A stretch of DNA of 64,000 nt from Talinum fruticosum (GCA_021018815.1 JAITYX010000065.1:481001-545000), one strand, 5' to 3'. Counted from the first letter of the stretch, positions 23,582-36,535 are shown. The notes: generated by a model not told the origin, from the sequence alone. Numbers and translations: made by a program.

Positions 23582-25535
23582 TGTAGGGAGTCCTGTTTGA
23601 GGATCTAGATCTCGAGCTGCGTTTAATTAATGCAACATAAGCCGATAAACCACAAAGAACCCTCAACACCAAATAAATATCCTTTTTCTTTAGGTTGATC
23701 AAAGAATCCCCTTTTGGACGATCTAAGACCAGGCCAAACTTCCGAGAGACAGTCCAGTGATGTGTACCGAGAAGTTCCTAGTTTAAGATACCGCATTTTA
23801 CTTTTGTCCAATCAAACAAGGAGCTGAACACTTGAACATGGCACTAAAACACTGCATTTCATGATCACAAGCATCAAGCTGCCGCATTTAAGCTCGAAGA
23901 CAGTCTATACGAGACTATGAGCTTTTTCCCTTAAAACGAGGTCGTGGCTGGCTCCAATCATCCCATAAATTTTAAATGAAATGTTGTGTTTTGGGTTGGG
24001 GAGTCCCTTGGGAACACACTAGGGCAGGGAGCCCTAGGCATGCCCGGATGGACGGCGCCGACCATCCCGAATTTAAACTAATTCTATCTCGGTTTTATCT
24101 TTTCTTTATCCGGTTCAATCTCGGGATATTTGGCCCGGTCTTTTTGTCAAGCTGTTTAGACGGCTGGCTGAGAGCAACCCTAGGTAATTTGTGACCTAGG
24201 TCTCTCCCTAAAAATAGGCTCTCATTCCCATACGACTTAATTCCTTAGCGCAACGTCTGCTCGACCCGACCTCAAAACACCCTTTCCTAAGTATTAGTCC
24301 ACTAAAATGCCTACTGAAATTCTCCTCTTTTCTACTTGTTGCCATTGAATTGGTGCAAAGAGCTAAAGAATATTCAGTTATTCTCATATTTGGGCATTTA
24401 TTCAATCGACCTTTCCTATTCCCCATAAATTCATGTCTTCCGAATTTCACAAAAACAAGCCTTTTTCTTAGACTCGTTGCGGTTGCATCAAGAGATCAAG
24501 TGTAGAGATCCAAATCAGCAAGTGGGAAATCCTAAGGGCAATCATTTGGCCCTTGGACGGTTATTTAATTTATGCCTTTTTATCACTTTACGTATTGTGG
24601 ATCAAAGAGATGTAATTGCATTTTAATTCCTCCCTACTCAATGTAATTTCTTTGGTTTTCGGTTTCTTTATTGCTTTCTTTACTACTTTCTTTATCGCTT
24701 TCCTTAATTATGTTTGGATGCTTTAATTTCGCTTAGCATGTTGTTGCATGTTTGTGTTCTCGGATTATTTTAGTATACTACTCCAATTAGTAATGGTTGT
24801 CTTCGGACAAGTGGAATGGAAGGGTTTTCCCTACACTTCATACCCTCACCTCCGGATCCGATTCTCGGTTTAAGACAGATGGAGTCATTTTTAACCTCTT
24901 TTAGTCTTAGTTTTCTCGGACTAAGATTGGAAGAGCAAACGTTGTTTTAGTTTTTATTAGTTTTTCTTTCCTAAAAGCCAACTAATGATTCCTTTTTAAT
25001 TTATTTCTTCTAGATCCGCTTCCCAACTATTTCGACTAAGTAATAAAAAAAAAAAAAAGGTTCCGAATCAACCAGCTAGGGCGAGAGGTCGAGGCCGATC
25101 TTCTTAGCCGTGGCCTCTGCCAGGCACTAGCCACCATTGGCTTCAGGCCGCCACCTGCACCGAATGGTTAGCTGGTAAGGCTTTGGTCCGATCCGGTGTT
25201 TTCACACCAATATGGCCCTAAAGCCTCATGGCGGAAACATAAGCCCTAATTTTATTTATTTTTCGGTTAAAAAATAATATCGCGGGATTTCTAAAAATAA
25301 TTGGTAAAATAAAATAATTAATAAAATCGCCATTCAAACTTTTCGTAATTCACTTTATATCGGATTTAATAAAATTTGAAAATTTTAATAAAAGATCAAT
25401 CCCCAGTTTCTAAATGTATCTTTCAAAAATCCTTAGTCATTTTCAAAACCCATTTCCCTCAAAAACCCTTACACCAAAAGGTGTACGCCATTTGTAAGGA
25501 AGCACGGTTTGGCCCCGCTGGCCGTGGTTTCTACA
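23582..25535 (+). repeat. 5' LTR of Tat element T3
   Basis: Opens with tgtag, then loses about 75 bp before picking up at gagtcctgtttgagg, which corresponds to 61119 in the 3' LTR. It ends gtttctaca at 25535. The TATA position near 24212 reads ctaaaaatag, a mutated form. Confidence 0.88.
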
Positions 25536-25536
25536 A

Positions 25537-25552
25537 TGGCGACTCCACTTGG
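25537..25552 (+). other. primer binding site of Tat element T3
   Basis: tggcgactccacttgg lies one base after the LTR. Tat and Ogre elements carry a primer site of this kind there, as I recall it for an arginine tRNA. The T4 equivalent is tggcaattccactagg at 45802. Confidence 0.8.
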
Positions 25553-27003
25553 AACAATATTTTATGAAGAAGGAGAAACTTGAAAACTTGAGTAATGTAT
25601 TTTAATAATGTATTTGCATTGACCATCCAGTATTTAGCAACCTTTGAACATAGTTTAAATATTGTTTTTTGACCCCTAGGAAAAATTTATTTTACCCCCT
25701 ATTTAAGCTCTTCGGAATGAGGCTCCCACTTGGATCCTAGGCGGGCACAACTAGGCTTGATAGCCTAAGGAAACGGTACCTTTTCCCTCATAGCACGCGC
25801 TCCAGGGTCAAACCATTTGGTTCATCGAGAGCTACTAACGATTCTGGCCTTTTCTGCTGTTGTGCCCCACACGGAGAACCAAATCCACGGACTATAAGTC
25901 ACCATATATCCTACCGTGTCTAAACCTCTTTGGCCAATGATCTTTTGACTATTAGGTTGTCCCTTGACTTCATTTGCATGCTTCAATGAGTGTGTTTGTT
26001 TTAGATTTAATCTTTTGCTAGTGAGCCTTTAGGAATAGGCGGGGAGAGCTAGTTAGGCCTTATATGGGTGTAAATAAAACACTTTAATAAATTCCCTAGA
26101 GTCAGCCCATTATGTGCATTTAGTCAAAGTCAAAATATGTTTTTTTTTCCTATTAGGGTTAAGTAAATTGTTTTCACTTCTAAGTCATACTAAAATTCTC
26201 TTTAGCCGTCTAAGTAGTCACCAACGATCGGTCCAAGAGGGTCTTATCAAAGTTCCCTCAATCTTTTGGTCAGCTTTTACCTCATATTCTCATTTTCATT
26301 TTCATTTCTCATGTTGCATTAGCCAAAATAAAATCATCTCAAATTAGGTGAGTCCATTTGCATTAGCCAAAATAATTTCATCTCAATTAAGGTGAGCCCG
26401 CATTTCATTATTTTGCATCAGCCAAAATAAAATCATCTTAGATTAGGTGAGTCCATTTTGCATTAGCCAAAGAATATTCATCTCATTAGGTGAATTCATT
26501 TTTGTATGCAGATGTAGCCAAAGTGAAATCATTCTAAAATTAGGAAAAAATGCATTGTCATCCAACCAGGATAGAAGCATCTTTCTATTAAGGACAAAAT
26601 CATTCATAGTGCATTAGCCAAATTATAGAATCGTCCTAAACTAAGTCATACAACGTCTCATGCACTTCATTTTGTTTCATTACATTCCTTATATGCATCC
26701 AAATAAAAGCATCCTTAGTCTCTTCGGGTCTTGCGCTTAAGTCCCTTCCTCCCAAAAGTTGTCTTCTCTCACATGGTCTTAAACCTCATCCTTTGGGCTA
26801 CGAGAATAGGGAAGTCTACGGCAATTGAGTATCGTCGGAATCCGAGCTCTAAAAGATTTGAATGCCTCATCAAACGATCCGGCACATCTTCTTTTCTTTC
26901 TACTCTGCGGTCTACACCGATGTGACAAGATACTCGTGCACACTACACTCGGTCTAGCATATTCCTTGCCTTAAGACAAGTACCTAGAAAGAATTCCCTT
27001 GTA
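25553..27003 (+). other. untranslated leader of Tat element T3 with short tandem array
   Basis: Homologous to the T2 and T4 leaders. Four to five degenerate gcattagccaaaataaa..aggtgagtccattt units lie at about 26308-26560, fewer than in T2. No credible ORF. Confidence 0.75.
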
Positions 27004-28252
27004 ATGGATTTAAACCCAAAGCGGTCTCTTAATCTCGGTTTACTTAATGAGAATATAGGTAGGGTGAAAACTAGGATAAATTGTCAAGAACAGAAGATAT
27101 CAGCCATATTGAGGGATCTTGCGAGTAAGAGTGATGAAGAAACTGAAAGTTTGAGAAGAGGAGAGAGATTAGGTCCTCTACCTACACCTAGTTTATCTCC
27201 TCCAAATAGTCGAAACATGAATCCCCTAAACACGAATTCAAACCTTAGCCTCGAACCACGTGTAAATAAGATAGAATAGATGTTAAGGGAGTCATCCATG
27301 TTTAGTAATCATTACTTTGATCACAAGGGATTCACTTTAATTCATAAGGGTAAACTACCTCTAAAGTTTACCATGCCGGATATTAAATTTTAGGAACATT
27401 ACGTTCACAACTTCTTAGGAGTAATGACTTTTAAGAACATTCTAGAAGATACTTACCACATCGTCTTCCCTTGGACTTTCAATACCGACGTAATGAAGTG
27501 GTATAATGCGGTTGACCCATGCAAGGTTGCCAACTAGGCTGATCTATGCAAGGAGTTCCTACATTAATACTCCTTTAACACCGATTTGGTAGTAACACTC
27601 GGAGACTTGGAATTAATCAAACAAGGTGCGAAATAGAGCTTCGAGAGATTTCCTCACTAGATGGAGAGCAAAGGTTGCCCACATGGTAGACCGACCCTCC
27701 AAGAAGGACCAAGTCGGGATCATCGTGAAAAACACTCCAGCCTAATTACAATCGGCATATCATGTTTTTACCCATGATGAACTTCTCAATCCTTAGTGAT
27801 GCTGGCTTTCCGATAGAGACGAGCTATCCACCACAACCATAAAAGTCACGATAGGGTATAGATATAATTATCACTCCAAAGATAAGCAAACCTTCAATAC
27901 CGGGCAATACTAAAAGGGGTGTAGATGTTAATGCTCTAAATAAATGTATCGACTACACTCCTATCAACACCACTTATACTCAAGCCCTTGACCGTCTCTT
28001 AGATAAGGGAAAGATAGAATTGCCACCTATTAGAGAAAAATCGAAACCACAAAACAATCCAAAAATTGGGATACGGGAAAATTTTACAAGTACCATCGTG
28101 CATGAGGACACGACACCAAGCGAGTGTTGGACATTCAAGAATAAATTAGAAAGCATTTTTCGAAATTCCCAACTTCCTTTACCCAAGGCTGCCCAAAACC
28201 AAGTAAAAACAAAAGTTCTTTTAGTGGTACCTTTGCTAATTTCACTCGTCGG
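27004..28252 (+). pseudogene. gag of Tat element T3
   Basis: Starts at the ATG at 27004 (MDLNPKRSLNLGLLNENI), matching the T4 start at 47199. It reads 91 codons of coiled, charged N terminus, then the capsid domain (HKGKLPLKFTMPDIKF, then DTYHIVFPWTFNTDVMKWYN near 27450). The C-terminal part near 28020-28160 holds a degenerate zinc-binding block ending ECWTFKNKLESIF. Many stops are present. At 28252 sequence jumps to a point after the protease, so protease is missing. Confidence 0.82.
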
Positions 28253-28510
28253 TGGGACTCGATGCTACTATCACCTCCAAAGAGTCCGTGGTTGAGATCG
28301 AGCACAATGGAAATGATGAGGAACTCTACGGATTTGAGACTGTTGTCGCTATAGACGAGGATGAAGCATCTTTTAACATCAATCCTTATGGTAACCCTAG
28401 TGTCCATTCGTGCTTAGGAAGAACGTGTATTTTCTAGGTCTTGCTATAGGCCGCGAGGCATACCACCCTAGAGTGTATTTTCCACCCCTTGAACCCACGA
28501 GCAACTATAA
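28253..28510 (+). pseudogene. post-protease linker of T3, left part
   Basis: Matches T4 49490-49690 (VEIEH, then NDEELYGFET) after a deletion of about 970 bp relative to T4. The joint carries the shared bases ggga. Interrupted by solo LTR D. Confidence 0.75.
28506..28510. repeat. target-site duplication TATAA, left copy (solo LTR D)
   Basis: tataa before the LTR and tataa at 29945-29949 after it match exactly. Confidence 0.9.
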
Positions 28511-29944
28511 TGAAGGTTTGGTTGTGGAGAGTCTAAGTCACCTTAGAGGGCGATGAATAGGGTGATGAAGAAAATTAAACAATTTTTGCACCAATAGAAA
28601 CCGGAAGCGGTTTTGAGTCTAGATTGGACTCAAAAACACAATAACAAAGATATATGTGGAAACCCTCTTGGGGCGGAAAACCACAAACAATGCTAGTCGA
28701 AGCACCAAGTTAAATCCACTATTTTGAATCTAAAAATACAGAGGGCTGACTCAACCAGAATTACCCCCTTAAATAATTCCTTACACTATTTTCTTAGACT
28801 TAGAAGTTCCCTTATCCGATCTAGTACTTCGTGACTAAGGTAACCTTTGCAATCGGGGACAACTAAGTTGGGTTAACCCTTACAACTCGGTCAGGGGACT
28901 TACTAAGAAAGTAAGAGAAGCATGGAACTGATTATAAGACCTTCTTTCCAACTTAGAAAATATGAAATACGAGTTCGACTTGTAAGTAAAAGATTGAGTA
29001 AGAATGAGAACAGAAATTCGTTCAACAATAAGAACAGGTCTAACTCTCTTCAAGTCTTGTAAAGTGGCTTTTATTTATAGCCAACCAGGCAGAGTGACCG
29101 TTGAGTCTTGATACTAGACTGAAACCTTCACTAGCCGTTGTAACGGCTATTCCGAGTCACTCGAAAAGATCCGTTAGGATGTGAACGTTGTGCAACGGCT
29201 CTTGGCTCCAAAAGATGCTTCAATCACTTGGTGGTGACTGAAAGTTGTGGTGAAAACAACCGTTAGGCCTAGAGTTAGACTTTTCCAGTTTTGGAAATAA
29301 ACAACCCCGACACGAGTGTGTGAGCCATGTCCGGACGTAGTTAAAACTTGTCTGCTGGTGTTGAACGACTAGAAGCCGGTTTCTTTTCAAATTCAAAAAT
29401 AGATTAGCCTCGTTTGAATCACCTACAAAAACAAACCACATTGGTTCTCAAAGTATAAAATACTTTGGTCTAAGATTAAGCACAAATAATAATTAGATTA
29501 GAATAATTAAATGCCTAATTATCTTTGGCTTAAAAGAATAGAATTTTACGAGTCTAATATATGATAGGTTCAAATTTCTTCTTGAGTCAATCCTAAAATA
29601 AGCAACTTAGAAGGAGTAAAATATCATTGTATATGAACTTGATCCGGTCAAATAATTCTCAAGGAAATATACTTACTTAGAATAAGGAATTAACGCTATA
29701 ATTCACTATGTGTTGAATTACAAAGTCACCGCTTAGAATAAAAGTGCTAGAGAAACTATTGGAACATGCGATGGTTTTGAGTAATGTCTAAGTAAGTTAG
29801 AAACACCAACGTAGGAGATATGCAATAAAGCACTTTTTGAGTAAGTTATAACAGAATAAAAACTTAGATAAGAGTTTATATAATACGCAGAATGACTTAG
29901 AATCAAAACCTAACGAGAGATAGAGATTTCTACCCGAGTCTTCA
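28511..29944 (-). mobile_element. solo Sirevirus-related LTR D, divergent subfamily
   Basis: A 1434-bp minus-strand LTR (tgaagactcgg to caaaccttca on that strand) with no internal sequence and a perfect TATAA duplication. A TATA box (minus-strand ctataaataa) is at 29071-29080. It shares landmarks with LTRs A, B and C (the tcccttatccgatctagtacttc block and the aaagtataaaatactttgg block) but is clearly more diverged and about 100 bp shorter. Confidence 0.9.
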
Positions 29945-29949
29945 TATAA

Positions 29950-30740
29950 CTTTGGGCTATGTTATGAACGTACTCGCTAAGGAAATAGCCCAAGCGAAGT
30001 TGGAAGTTCGAGGCTAAAAGGACTACACCTCACACGATCTGCTTTATGAAGCCCTTTCCTCATACTTTGAATGGGCAATTCTTAAAAGAAGGAGATGATT
30101 TTTCTTATTATAGTTTTCCTGAGCCTTACTATATTAAGGAAAAGGGCATCCTAGTACCTTGTTTATAGGTTTTTAGTGACTCGCTATATACTGGAGAAGG
30201 AGGCACCCTACCTCCTTGAAGAGGGACAGTCCACACCAGATCGGACCAATCTTGCTTGGAATAATCTTTTCGGTCTTCTGTTTGGACAAGAGAAGAACAT
30301 AGAAGGGAATTCGGTGTCGATGCTTGTCACGAGCCATGTCCCAGCCGTGAGTTTGATCCCTTTAAGTTCATCGCCGACATTGATAATGAAGGCTCCAAGC
30401 ACATCACTTGGATTGATACCGAAGTGCGCTAGGAATTCGCCACCAGCGTAGGACCGCATCCCTTTCTTAAGTGTAGTACTAGGGCTCTTTCCTTTGTTAT
30501 TTCTCGTTCGTCTCTAATTCTGTTATTCTTGATTCTTTATCTTCAATTTCTAGAGTCCGATATACTCATTTCTTCTTTTAATAAAGTGAATCTTTCTACT
30601 TACTCTTTGCCTCCTCTTACTTTTAATTGTTTTACCTCTAATGATTAAGAAGAAATCCCTAAAGAATTAATAAAAGTTATAGAAGATCATGAAAATTGCT
30701 CACCAATAATAGAGGAAACAATAATAATTAATCTAGGATC
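29950..30740 (+). pseudogene. protease-to-RT linker of T3, right part
   Basis: Matches T4 49700-50400: ctttcctcatactttgaatgggcaatt is shared with 49726, and the following tgaa..cgga block precedes the TLAWNNLFGLLFGQE stretch. This is the variable spacer before RT in Tat pol. Stops are present; the minus-strand ORF at 30208-30459 is a shadow. Confidence 0.7.
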
Positions 30741-31620
30741 GGTGGATCAACCTCGGGAGGTTAAGATCGGGAAAATACTAGATCTATAAGAACAGAAGCA
30801 ATTCATTTTGCTCCTAGAAAGTTCATGGATGTCTTTACATAGTCCTACGAAGACATGTCGGGGATAGATCCAAGTATAGTGGAACACAAAATTCTAATTT
30901 ACGAAGATGCTAAGCCGATTAAGCAAAAATTGAGAAGGATGAAACTTGAATGGGCTTTAAAGATTAAGGAAGAGGTCCAAAGGAAGTTAGAGGTCTGGGT
31001 TCATCAAGCTAGTTCACTATCCTCAATGGGTAGCAAATATAGTACTAGTTCCGAAAAAGGACGACAGGGTCCGCATGTTCGTCCACTTCGGAGATTTGAA
31101 AAAGCTAGCTCTAAGGATGATTTCCCACTGCTACATATCGACATCCTTGTAGATAACACAACGGGTCATGCCTTACTTTCGTTTATAGACGGCTACATTG
31201 GATACAATAAAGTGAAGATGGCGGAAGAAGACATGGAAAATATAACCTTTATCACTCAATGGGGACGTATTGTTATGTGGTTATGCCATTTGGGCTCAAA
31301 ACGCCGGTGTAACATACCAAAGGACGACTACAACCATGTTGCATGACATGATCCACAAAGAAGTTGAAGTTTATATGGACGACATGATCATAAAGTCTAA
31401 AGACAGGACATGCCACGTACCCAATCTAAGAAAATTCTTCCGAGAGACTCAAAAAGTACAACATGGGCCTCAATCCTCGAAAGTATGCCTTCAAGGTAAC
31501 CTCAAGCATACTCGTTAAGGTATGTTGCCAGTCTTAGAGGAATTGAAGTTAAACCATCCAAGATTAAAGCTATTTAGGACATATAGTACATGAGTCGTTT
31601 ATAGTATATAAGTCGTTTCA
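30741..31620 (+). pseudogene. reverse transcriptase of Tat element T3
   Basis: From 30855 the frame reads MSGIDPSIVEHKI, then KQKLRRMKLEWALKIKEEVQ, then KDDFPLLHIDILVDN and a first catalytic-region block (SFIDGYIGYNKVKMAEEDME). Frames shift at about 31270, after which AGVTYQRTTTTMLHDMIHKE and the catalytic box YMDDMIIKSK appear near 31370-31400. YMDD replaces the more usual YVDD. Residues and order match Tat RT. One long frame of 163 codons survives, but no whole protein does. Confidence 0.88.
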
Positions 31621-32180
31621 TATCAAAACTAACTATAGTCTCGTGAACCTATTTTCATGATGCCAAAGATAGGATCCGAGCCCATTTGGGATACTAAGTG
31701 CCAACAAGCATTAGAGAAGGTTAAGGAATACCTAGCTAACTGTCCGAGTGCTAGTTCTACCCTAACTACGGTGACCTTTACTACGTATCTCACCATGACG
31801 GAAACAACTATGGGTGCTATGCTAGCTTAATGAGATAGGAAGGAGGAGCACCCGATTTACTACCTAAGTCGAAGTTCCTAGATTATGAGACTGTATACAC
31901 GCCATTAGAGAAGACATCGTTGGCATTAGTCTAGGCTACCAAGAAGCTCGGGCATTACATGTTAGCCCATACGGTACATGTGGTAGCACCTATGGATCCT
32001 ATTAAGAATATACTTGACCAACCAACCATCGACAGCAAGATATCGAGATGGACTGTTATGCTTGTCGAATTCGAACTCAAGCATGTCCCTAAAAAGCGAT
32101 CAAATGAAGGGTAGTGTCGGAATTCCTAGCTGATATGCCTATAACTGAATCCCAACCCAAACTCCTTGACTTTCCGGACG
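31621..32180 (+). pseudogene. RT thumb and RNase H of Tat element T3
   Basis: Contains PIWDTKCQQALEKVKEYLA-like sequence near 31675 and the gypsy RNase H run (MGAMLA, then YTPLEKTSLALV, KKLGHYMLAHTVHV near 31900-31980). A PTIDSKISRWTVMLVEFELKH stretch marks the RNase H end. Stops and shifts throughout. Confidence 0.8.
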
Positions 32181-32640
32181 AAAATATATTATAAGTTGAG
32201 GTCCACGTTTAGACAACGTACTTTGATGGCGCTTCCAATCAGAAGGTCTTTGGAGTAGGGATTCTACTAGTCTCAGCGAGAGGAGTACATAGTCCTATTT
32301 CGGTCAAGTTCGACTTCAAGGTCACCAACAATGCTACTGAATACGAAACATGCATTACGGGACATGAATATACTTGTAGAGATTGGGTTTTATGTGACTC
32401 CAATCCGATCATTAATTAGATTTTGCAAAAATGAAAGGTACGTAGTGAAGCTTTGACACCCTACCGAGGCACATCCGATAGAGTTATCAAAATACTTCAA
32501 GAATATTTCTTTCACCTACCTTCCTAGGGATGACAATCAATTTGCGGTTGCCTTAGCCAAACTAGCATCCATGATCAACATCCCTAACAACATTCATTCA
32601 ATGCCTGTTCACATAAAGTGACGAGTCGACCAACGGACGT
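32181..32640 (+). pseudogene. second (archaeal-type) RNase H of Tat element T3
   Basis: Reads YFDGASNQKVFGVGILLVS near 32222, with the first acidic residue of RNase H, then KFDFKVTNNATEYE with the glutamate, and ends DDNQFA near 32530. A second RNase H after the first is a known mark of the Tat lineage. T4 keeps a related copy at 51650-52035. Contains stops. Confidence 0.8.
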
Positions 32641-33090
32641 CGCACATTAGAGGTGTCTAATACTAACCACACCAGTTGGTATCATGACATTTATCAATAT
32701 TTGGATAAGCAAGAATATCCCTTGGACTCTACACCTAGAGCCCAACGAGCAATGAGGATGTTGGATGCCCTATTCTTCATCAATCAAAGGCAATTGTACT
32801 AGAAAACCAACTTTAGGATTAGCTTACTTTGTGTCAACTAACATGAACCAAATCACATCATGGAAGAGATTCATGGTGGGGAGTTTATCATGACATTCAT
32901 GAATGGTAGGATGTTGGTTCGGAAGATTTAGAGACTCGATTATTACTGGTCGACTATGGTGGTCGACTACCACGAGTTTGTTAAAAAGTGGCATAAATAT
33001 CGGGTGTATGCAAATTTACTTGTGCCAGCCACCTTCATTTCTCATAACATTAGTGTCCCCTTGGCCATTCTCGGTTTGGGGAATAGACAT
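32641..33090 (+). pseudogene. integrase of Tat element T3, N-terminal part up to Sirevirus B
   Basis: Begins near 32670 with YHDIYQYLDKQEYPLD, then the zinc-binding region (HHIMEEIHGGEF near 32850; VDYHEFVKKWHKYRVYANL near 32960), in which the expected cysteines have been replaced. It enters the core with PWPFSVWGID, whose aspartate is the first catalytic residue. Sirevirus B interrupts directly afterwards, and the next integrase residues appear at 43818. Bases 33086-33090 (gacat) are the left target-site duplication. Confidence 0.85.
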
Positions 33091-34624
33091 TGAAGACTCG
33101 GACAACTGTTCTATATCTTTACGAGTCATGCAAAAGGAATCGGGTATAACGATGTCATTCATATAGTGTTTTGATTCCAAGGCATTCTCTGTGTCTTAGA
33201 AACTTACTTGAGTGAAATAGTATCTTTTCTATGCGATTCGGCCTTCACTTATCTATTTAATCGCTTTTCGGTTAGCGACTCGGAAAACTTGTTCTTTATT
33301 ACGAGTCCACTCTCACTCGAGAATCGACTTGTGATTTTTTACTCTATTGTTTGCAAAGTCGGCATTCGTAGTTCTTTTCGTGCTTAGTCTACATCAAGTG
33401 TTTCCCACTCGATATTTGTTAATAGAACTTGATTCTTTGCTTAAGACTAAGTCATATGGAATTCGAGTATCATGGATTTTAGACTCGGAAAAATCCATTT
33501 CTTTTCGACTCGAGATAATCGTTGGTTAATTATCACGATTATATTATTATACGTGTCTAACCTTGGACCAAAGTATTTTATACTTTGAGAACCAAAGGTG
33601 TTTTACTTTTGTAGGTTATTCAATCGAGGATATCTTTTCAAACTACAAAAGTAGCCGAAGCTCGAACGTCAAATCACCAGCGAGATATAGCTTTTCACCA
33701 TCCACTGCTCTAGTCCCGGAAGATTGTGTCGGAAGGCATGCGCTTCCATATCCGGAAAAGCTGGAAGGTCAAGCTTAACGATGGTTTTCACCACACTTTT
33801 CAAGACACAACCGATGGTTTTGGGACTTCAAGAGAGTTAAGCCGTTGTCCAACGACCATATTTCAACGGATACTTTACGAGTGACTCGGAAAGCCCTTAT
33901 CAACGGTCACGAGAGGACTCTCGGTCGGCGAGATGAAGATAACGGCTACTCTGCTGGGTTATCTATAAATAGAAGCCACTTCACAAGACTTGAAGATAGC
34001 GGAACATATTGTCGATACACCAACTTGATCAAAGTTATTGTATTTACTTTCAATCTTCAACTTACAACTCCCACTCTGTAATTCATTACTTTACGAGTTG
34101 TAAGGTCTTGTACTCGATTACTAAACACTTCTTACATTCTTTGTAAGGTCCCTTGACTAAGGCTGTAAGGGTTAACTCGGCTTAGTTGTCCCTAAGCTGT
34201 AAGGGTTATCTCGGCTAGGAAGTACTAGATCGAGATAAGGGAATTTACGAGTCTAGGAAAACTTGTATAGAGTTGTCTAAGGGAGCAACTCGGGTTACGT
34301 CAAGTTCACGGTATTTTGTGGACTCAAAATAGTGGATTTGACTTCGTGTCTGGATTGACACGGGCCGTGGTTTTACGCCCGGGAGGGTTTCCACGTAAAT
34401 TCTCTGTGTTCTATTTTTGAGTTCATTCTAGACTCGAGACTGACCTGCTGAACGTGTTTACTCGATTCATTACATTACGAGTCCAATATTTTCGACCCCT
34501 TGCTTAGACTCGGAATCTGTCTTTGACTCTTCTACGCACAAAGGTGTGAAGCTTCTAAAAGATTTTTTCATCACCCTATTCACCCCCTCTAGGGTGACTC
34601 GAGACTCTCCCGAGCAAACCTTCA
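33091..34624 (+). repeat. 5' LTR of Sirevirus B
   Basis: Runs tgaagactcgg to gcaaaccttca. TATA box tataaatag at 33964-33972, followed by the duplicated ctgtaagggtta motif near 34165 and 34196. Confidence 0.95.
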
Positions 34625-34626
34625 AT

Positions 34627-34638
34627 TGGTATCGAGCC
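34627..34638 (+). other. primer binding site of Sirevirus B
   Basis: tggtatcgagcc, two bases after the LTR: the initiator-Met tRNA complement minus one base, the same as in Sirevirus A. Confidence 0.88.
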
Positions 34639-34683
34639 TAGCCTTTCGGAAAGGATCTAACGGTCCAAAGGTTTAAAGATCGG

Positions 34684-36535
34684 ATGGCTCGGAACACCGG
34701 AGAGTTCGACGAAGGTAGATCTTCCAACGAGGCCACCAAAATTCAAAGGTTCAAATTTCGGTCCTTGGAAGAAGGCGATGGAATGTTTCCTTATGGATCA
34801 CGACGAAGAAGTATGGGAAATCATACAACAAGGAAACTACATCCCAACGAAGACGAGATGAATTGAGAATCCTTCCAAAGACAAAGGCTGAGTTCACGCC
34901 GGCGAAGCGAGAAGTTCGAAAGAACTTCAAAGCCATGAACATCCTCATGTGCGCCATAAGCTCGGAAGAATATAATCGAGTCTCTGCTCGTGACTCTGCT
35001 AAAGAGGTGTGGGACACTGCGGTCAACACCTACGAAGGTACAAGCCGGGTGAGACAAGCGAAGATCAGCCGGTATCTTCACAAATATGAGCGTTTCAAAA
35101 TGGAGCCGAGAAGAGAACATTACTCGGATGTTCATACGCTTCACTGAGATCACCAACAATCTCAAATCTCCGGGAAAGAAAATCTCCCATGAAGAAATGT
35201 GCCGGAAAATTCTCGAAGCCTACCCAAGAAACGATGGGGTCCTAAGGTTACTCGCCATAGAAGAGGCTCGGAACCTCTCACTCTTGAAGCCGAGACGAGC
35301 TCATCGGAAAGCTTCGACCCATGAGATACATCCGGAAGAAGAAGATGCTGAGGGTACTTCCAAAAGGAACATCGCGCTTAAAGCCTCGAGAATCCAAAGA
35401 AGCAAGTCCAAGCTCCTCGACTCGGAAGATGATCCCATGGCACTTATTGCAAGAGGCTTCAAGAGAATGATGAAGCACAAAAGATGGGATAAAAGGCCAA
35501 AAGAAGAATTCTACAAAAAGGACAAGAGAGACGAGAAAAGGTAAGTTTTCTTCACCCTCAAAGTTATCCTTGTCTAAGAATTCGGATGTTTTGAATGTGG
35601 CGGCAAAGACCACATAGTCAAGGACTGTCCAAAATGAAGAAGGGACGAGGAAGAAGAAAAAAGGCCATGATGGCAACATGGAGTGACGAGGACTCATCCG
35701 AAGACGACGAAGACTCGAGATGACTCGAAGTGTCGATGGCAATTTCGACTCGGAAGGCGAAAGAGAGTCGGACTCGGACTCGAGACAACGAGGAAGCTGA
35801 TCCTCAAGAGGTAATAAATTACTTCCTCAAATTTTCCAAAGTTGATTTAGCTAAATACATCTTTACTTTGGAAGAAAAGTCCAATTCGATTCTTCTCATT
35901 TCAAGGAACAACTGGAGTCAATCACTACTGAGAGCACCTTTTTAAAAAATGAATTGGAAAAGCTGAGACTCACACTCGAGAGAACTCGAAGACAAGTGCT
36001 CAAACTAATGAGGCCGAGTCGAGTTACTCGAGAAAAGAAAATGAGCAAGCGAAACGAAGCTCATTGAGTCTCGAGATCTGGTTTTAAAGTTTTCTCAGGA
36101 CGAGAAGAACCTTGATATGCTCTTAGGATCACAATGTGTCTCATTTCGAAAAGAAGGTCTTGGTTTCAACAAAGAGGAAGAATCTAATTCTTACTCGGAA
36201 TTGTTCAAAAGGATTCGAAGCTGTTAAGTTCAAAAAGGTGAGCATGGTCCCATTCACAAAAATGAAAGGAGGACTAAACCCGAGACCTATTTACAAAAAG
36301 AAACCATTTTCCTCTGTTTCAAAAGGAAAGGTTTTTAAAGGGAAAGAGACACGGACTCGGTTCTACGAAAGAAGGAGACTCGAGAATCGAGACTAAACCC
36401 AAAGTCATTCAAATGCGGGTTCGAAGCACCTTCTTCCTCGAAAAGGACCACAGTAAGGAATGTTCTTGGGTTCGTTAGAGGAAGTGAGAAGGGTTAGATT
36501 CTCTCTGTTTTGCGGAGTCACTCGAGAAAGATCAA
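34684..36535 (+). pseudogene. gag and gag-protease linker of Sirevirus B
   Basis: Starts at the ATG at 34684 (MARNTGEFDEGRSSNEATKI). The capsid-like region contains AKEVWDTAVNTYEGTSRVRQ near 35000, then KKISHEEMCRKILEAYPR, then the basic MALIARGFKRMMKHKRWDKR near 35437. A CCHC zinc knuckle (CFECGGKDHIVKDC) lies at 35587-35628. A serine- and acid-rich tail and a coiled region (VDLAKYIFTLEEKSNSILL near 35840) follow, then a basic linker to protease. Frame changes occur near 34800, 35090, 35545 and later. Gag builds the particle and packages RNA. Confidence 0.85.
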
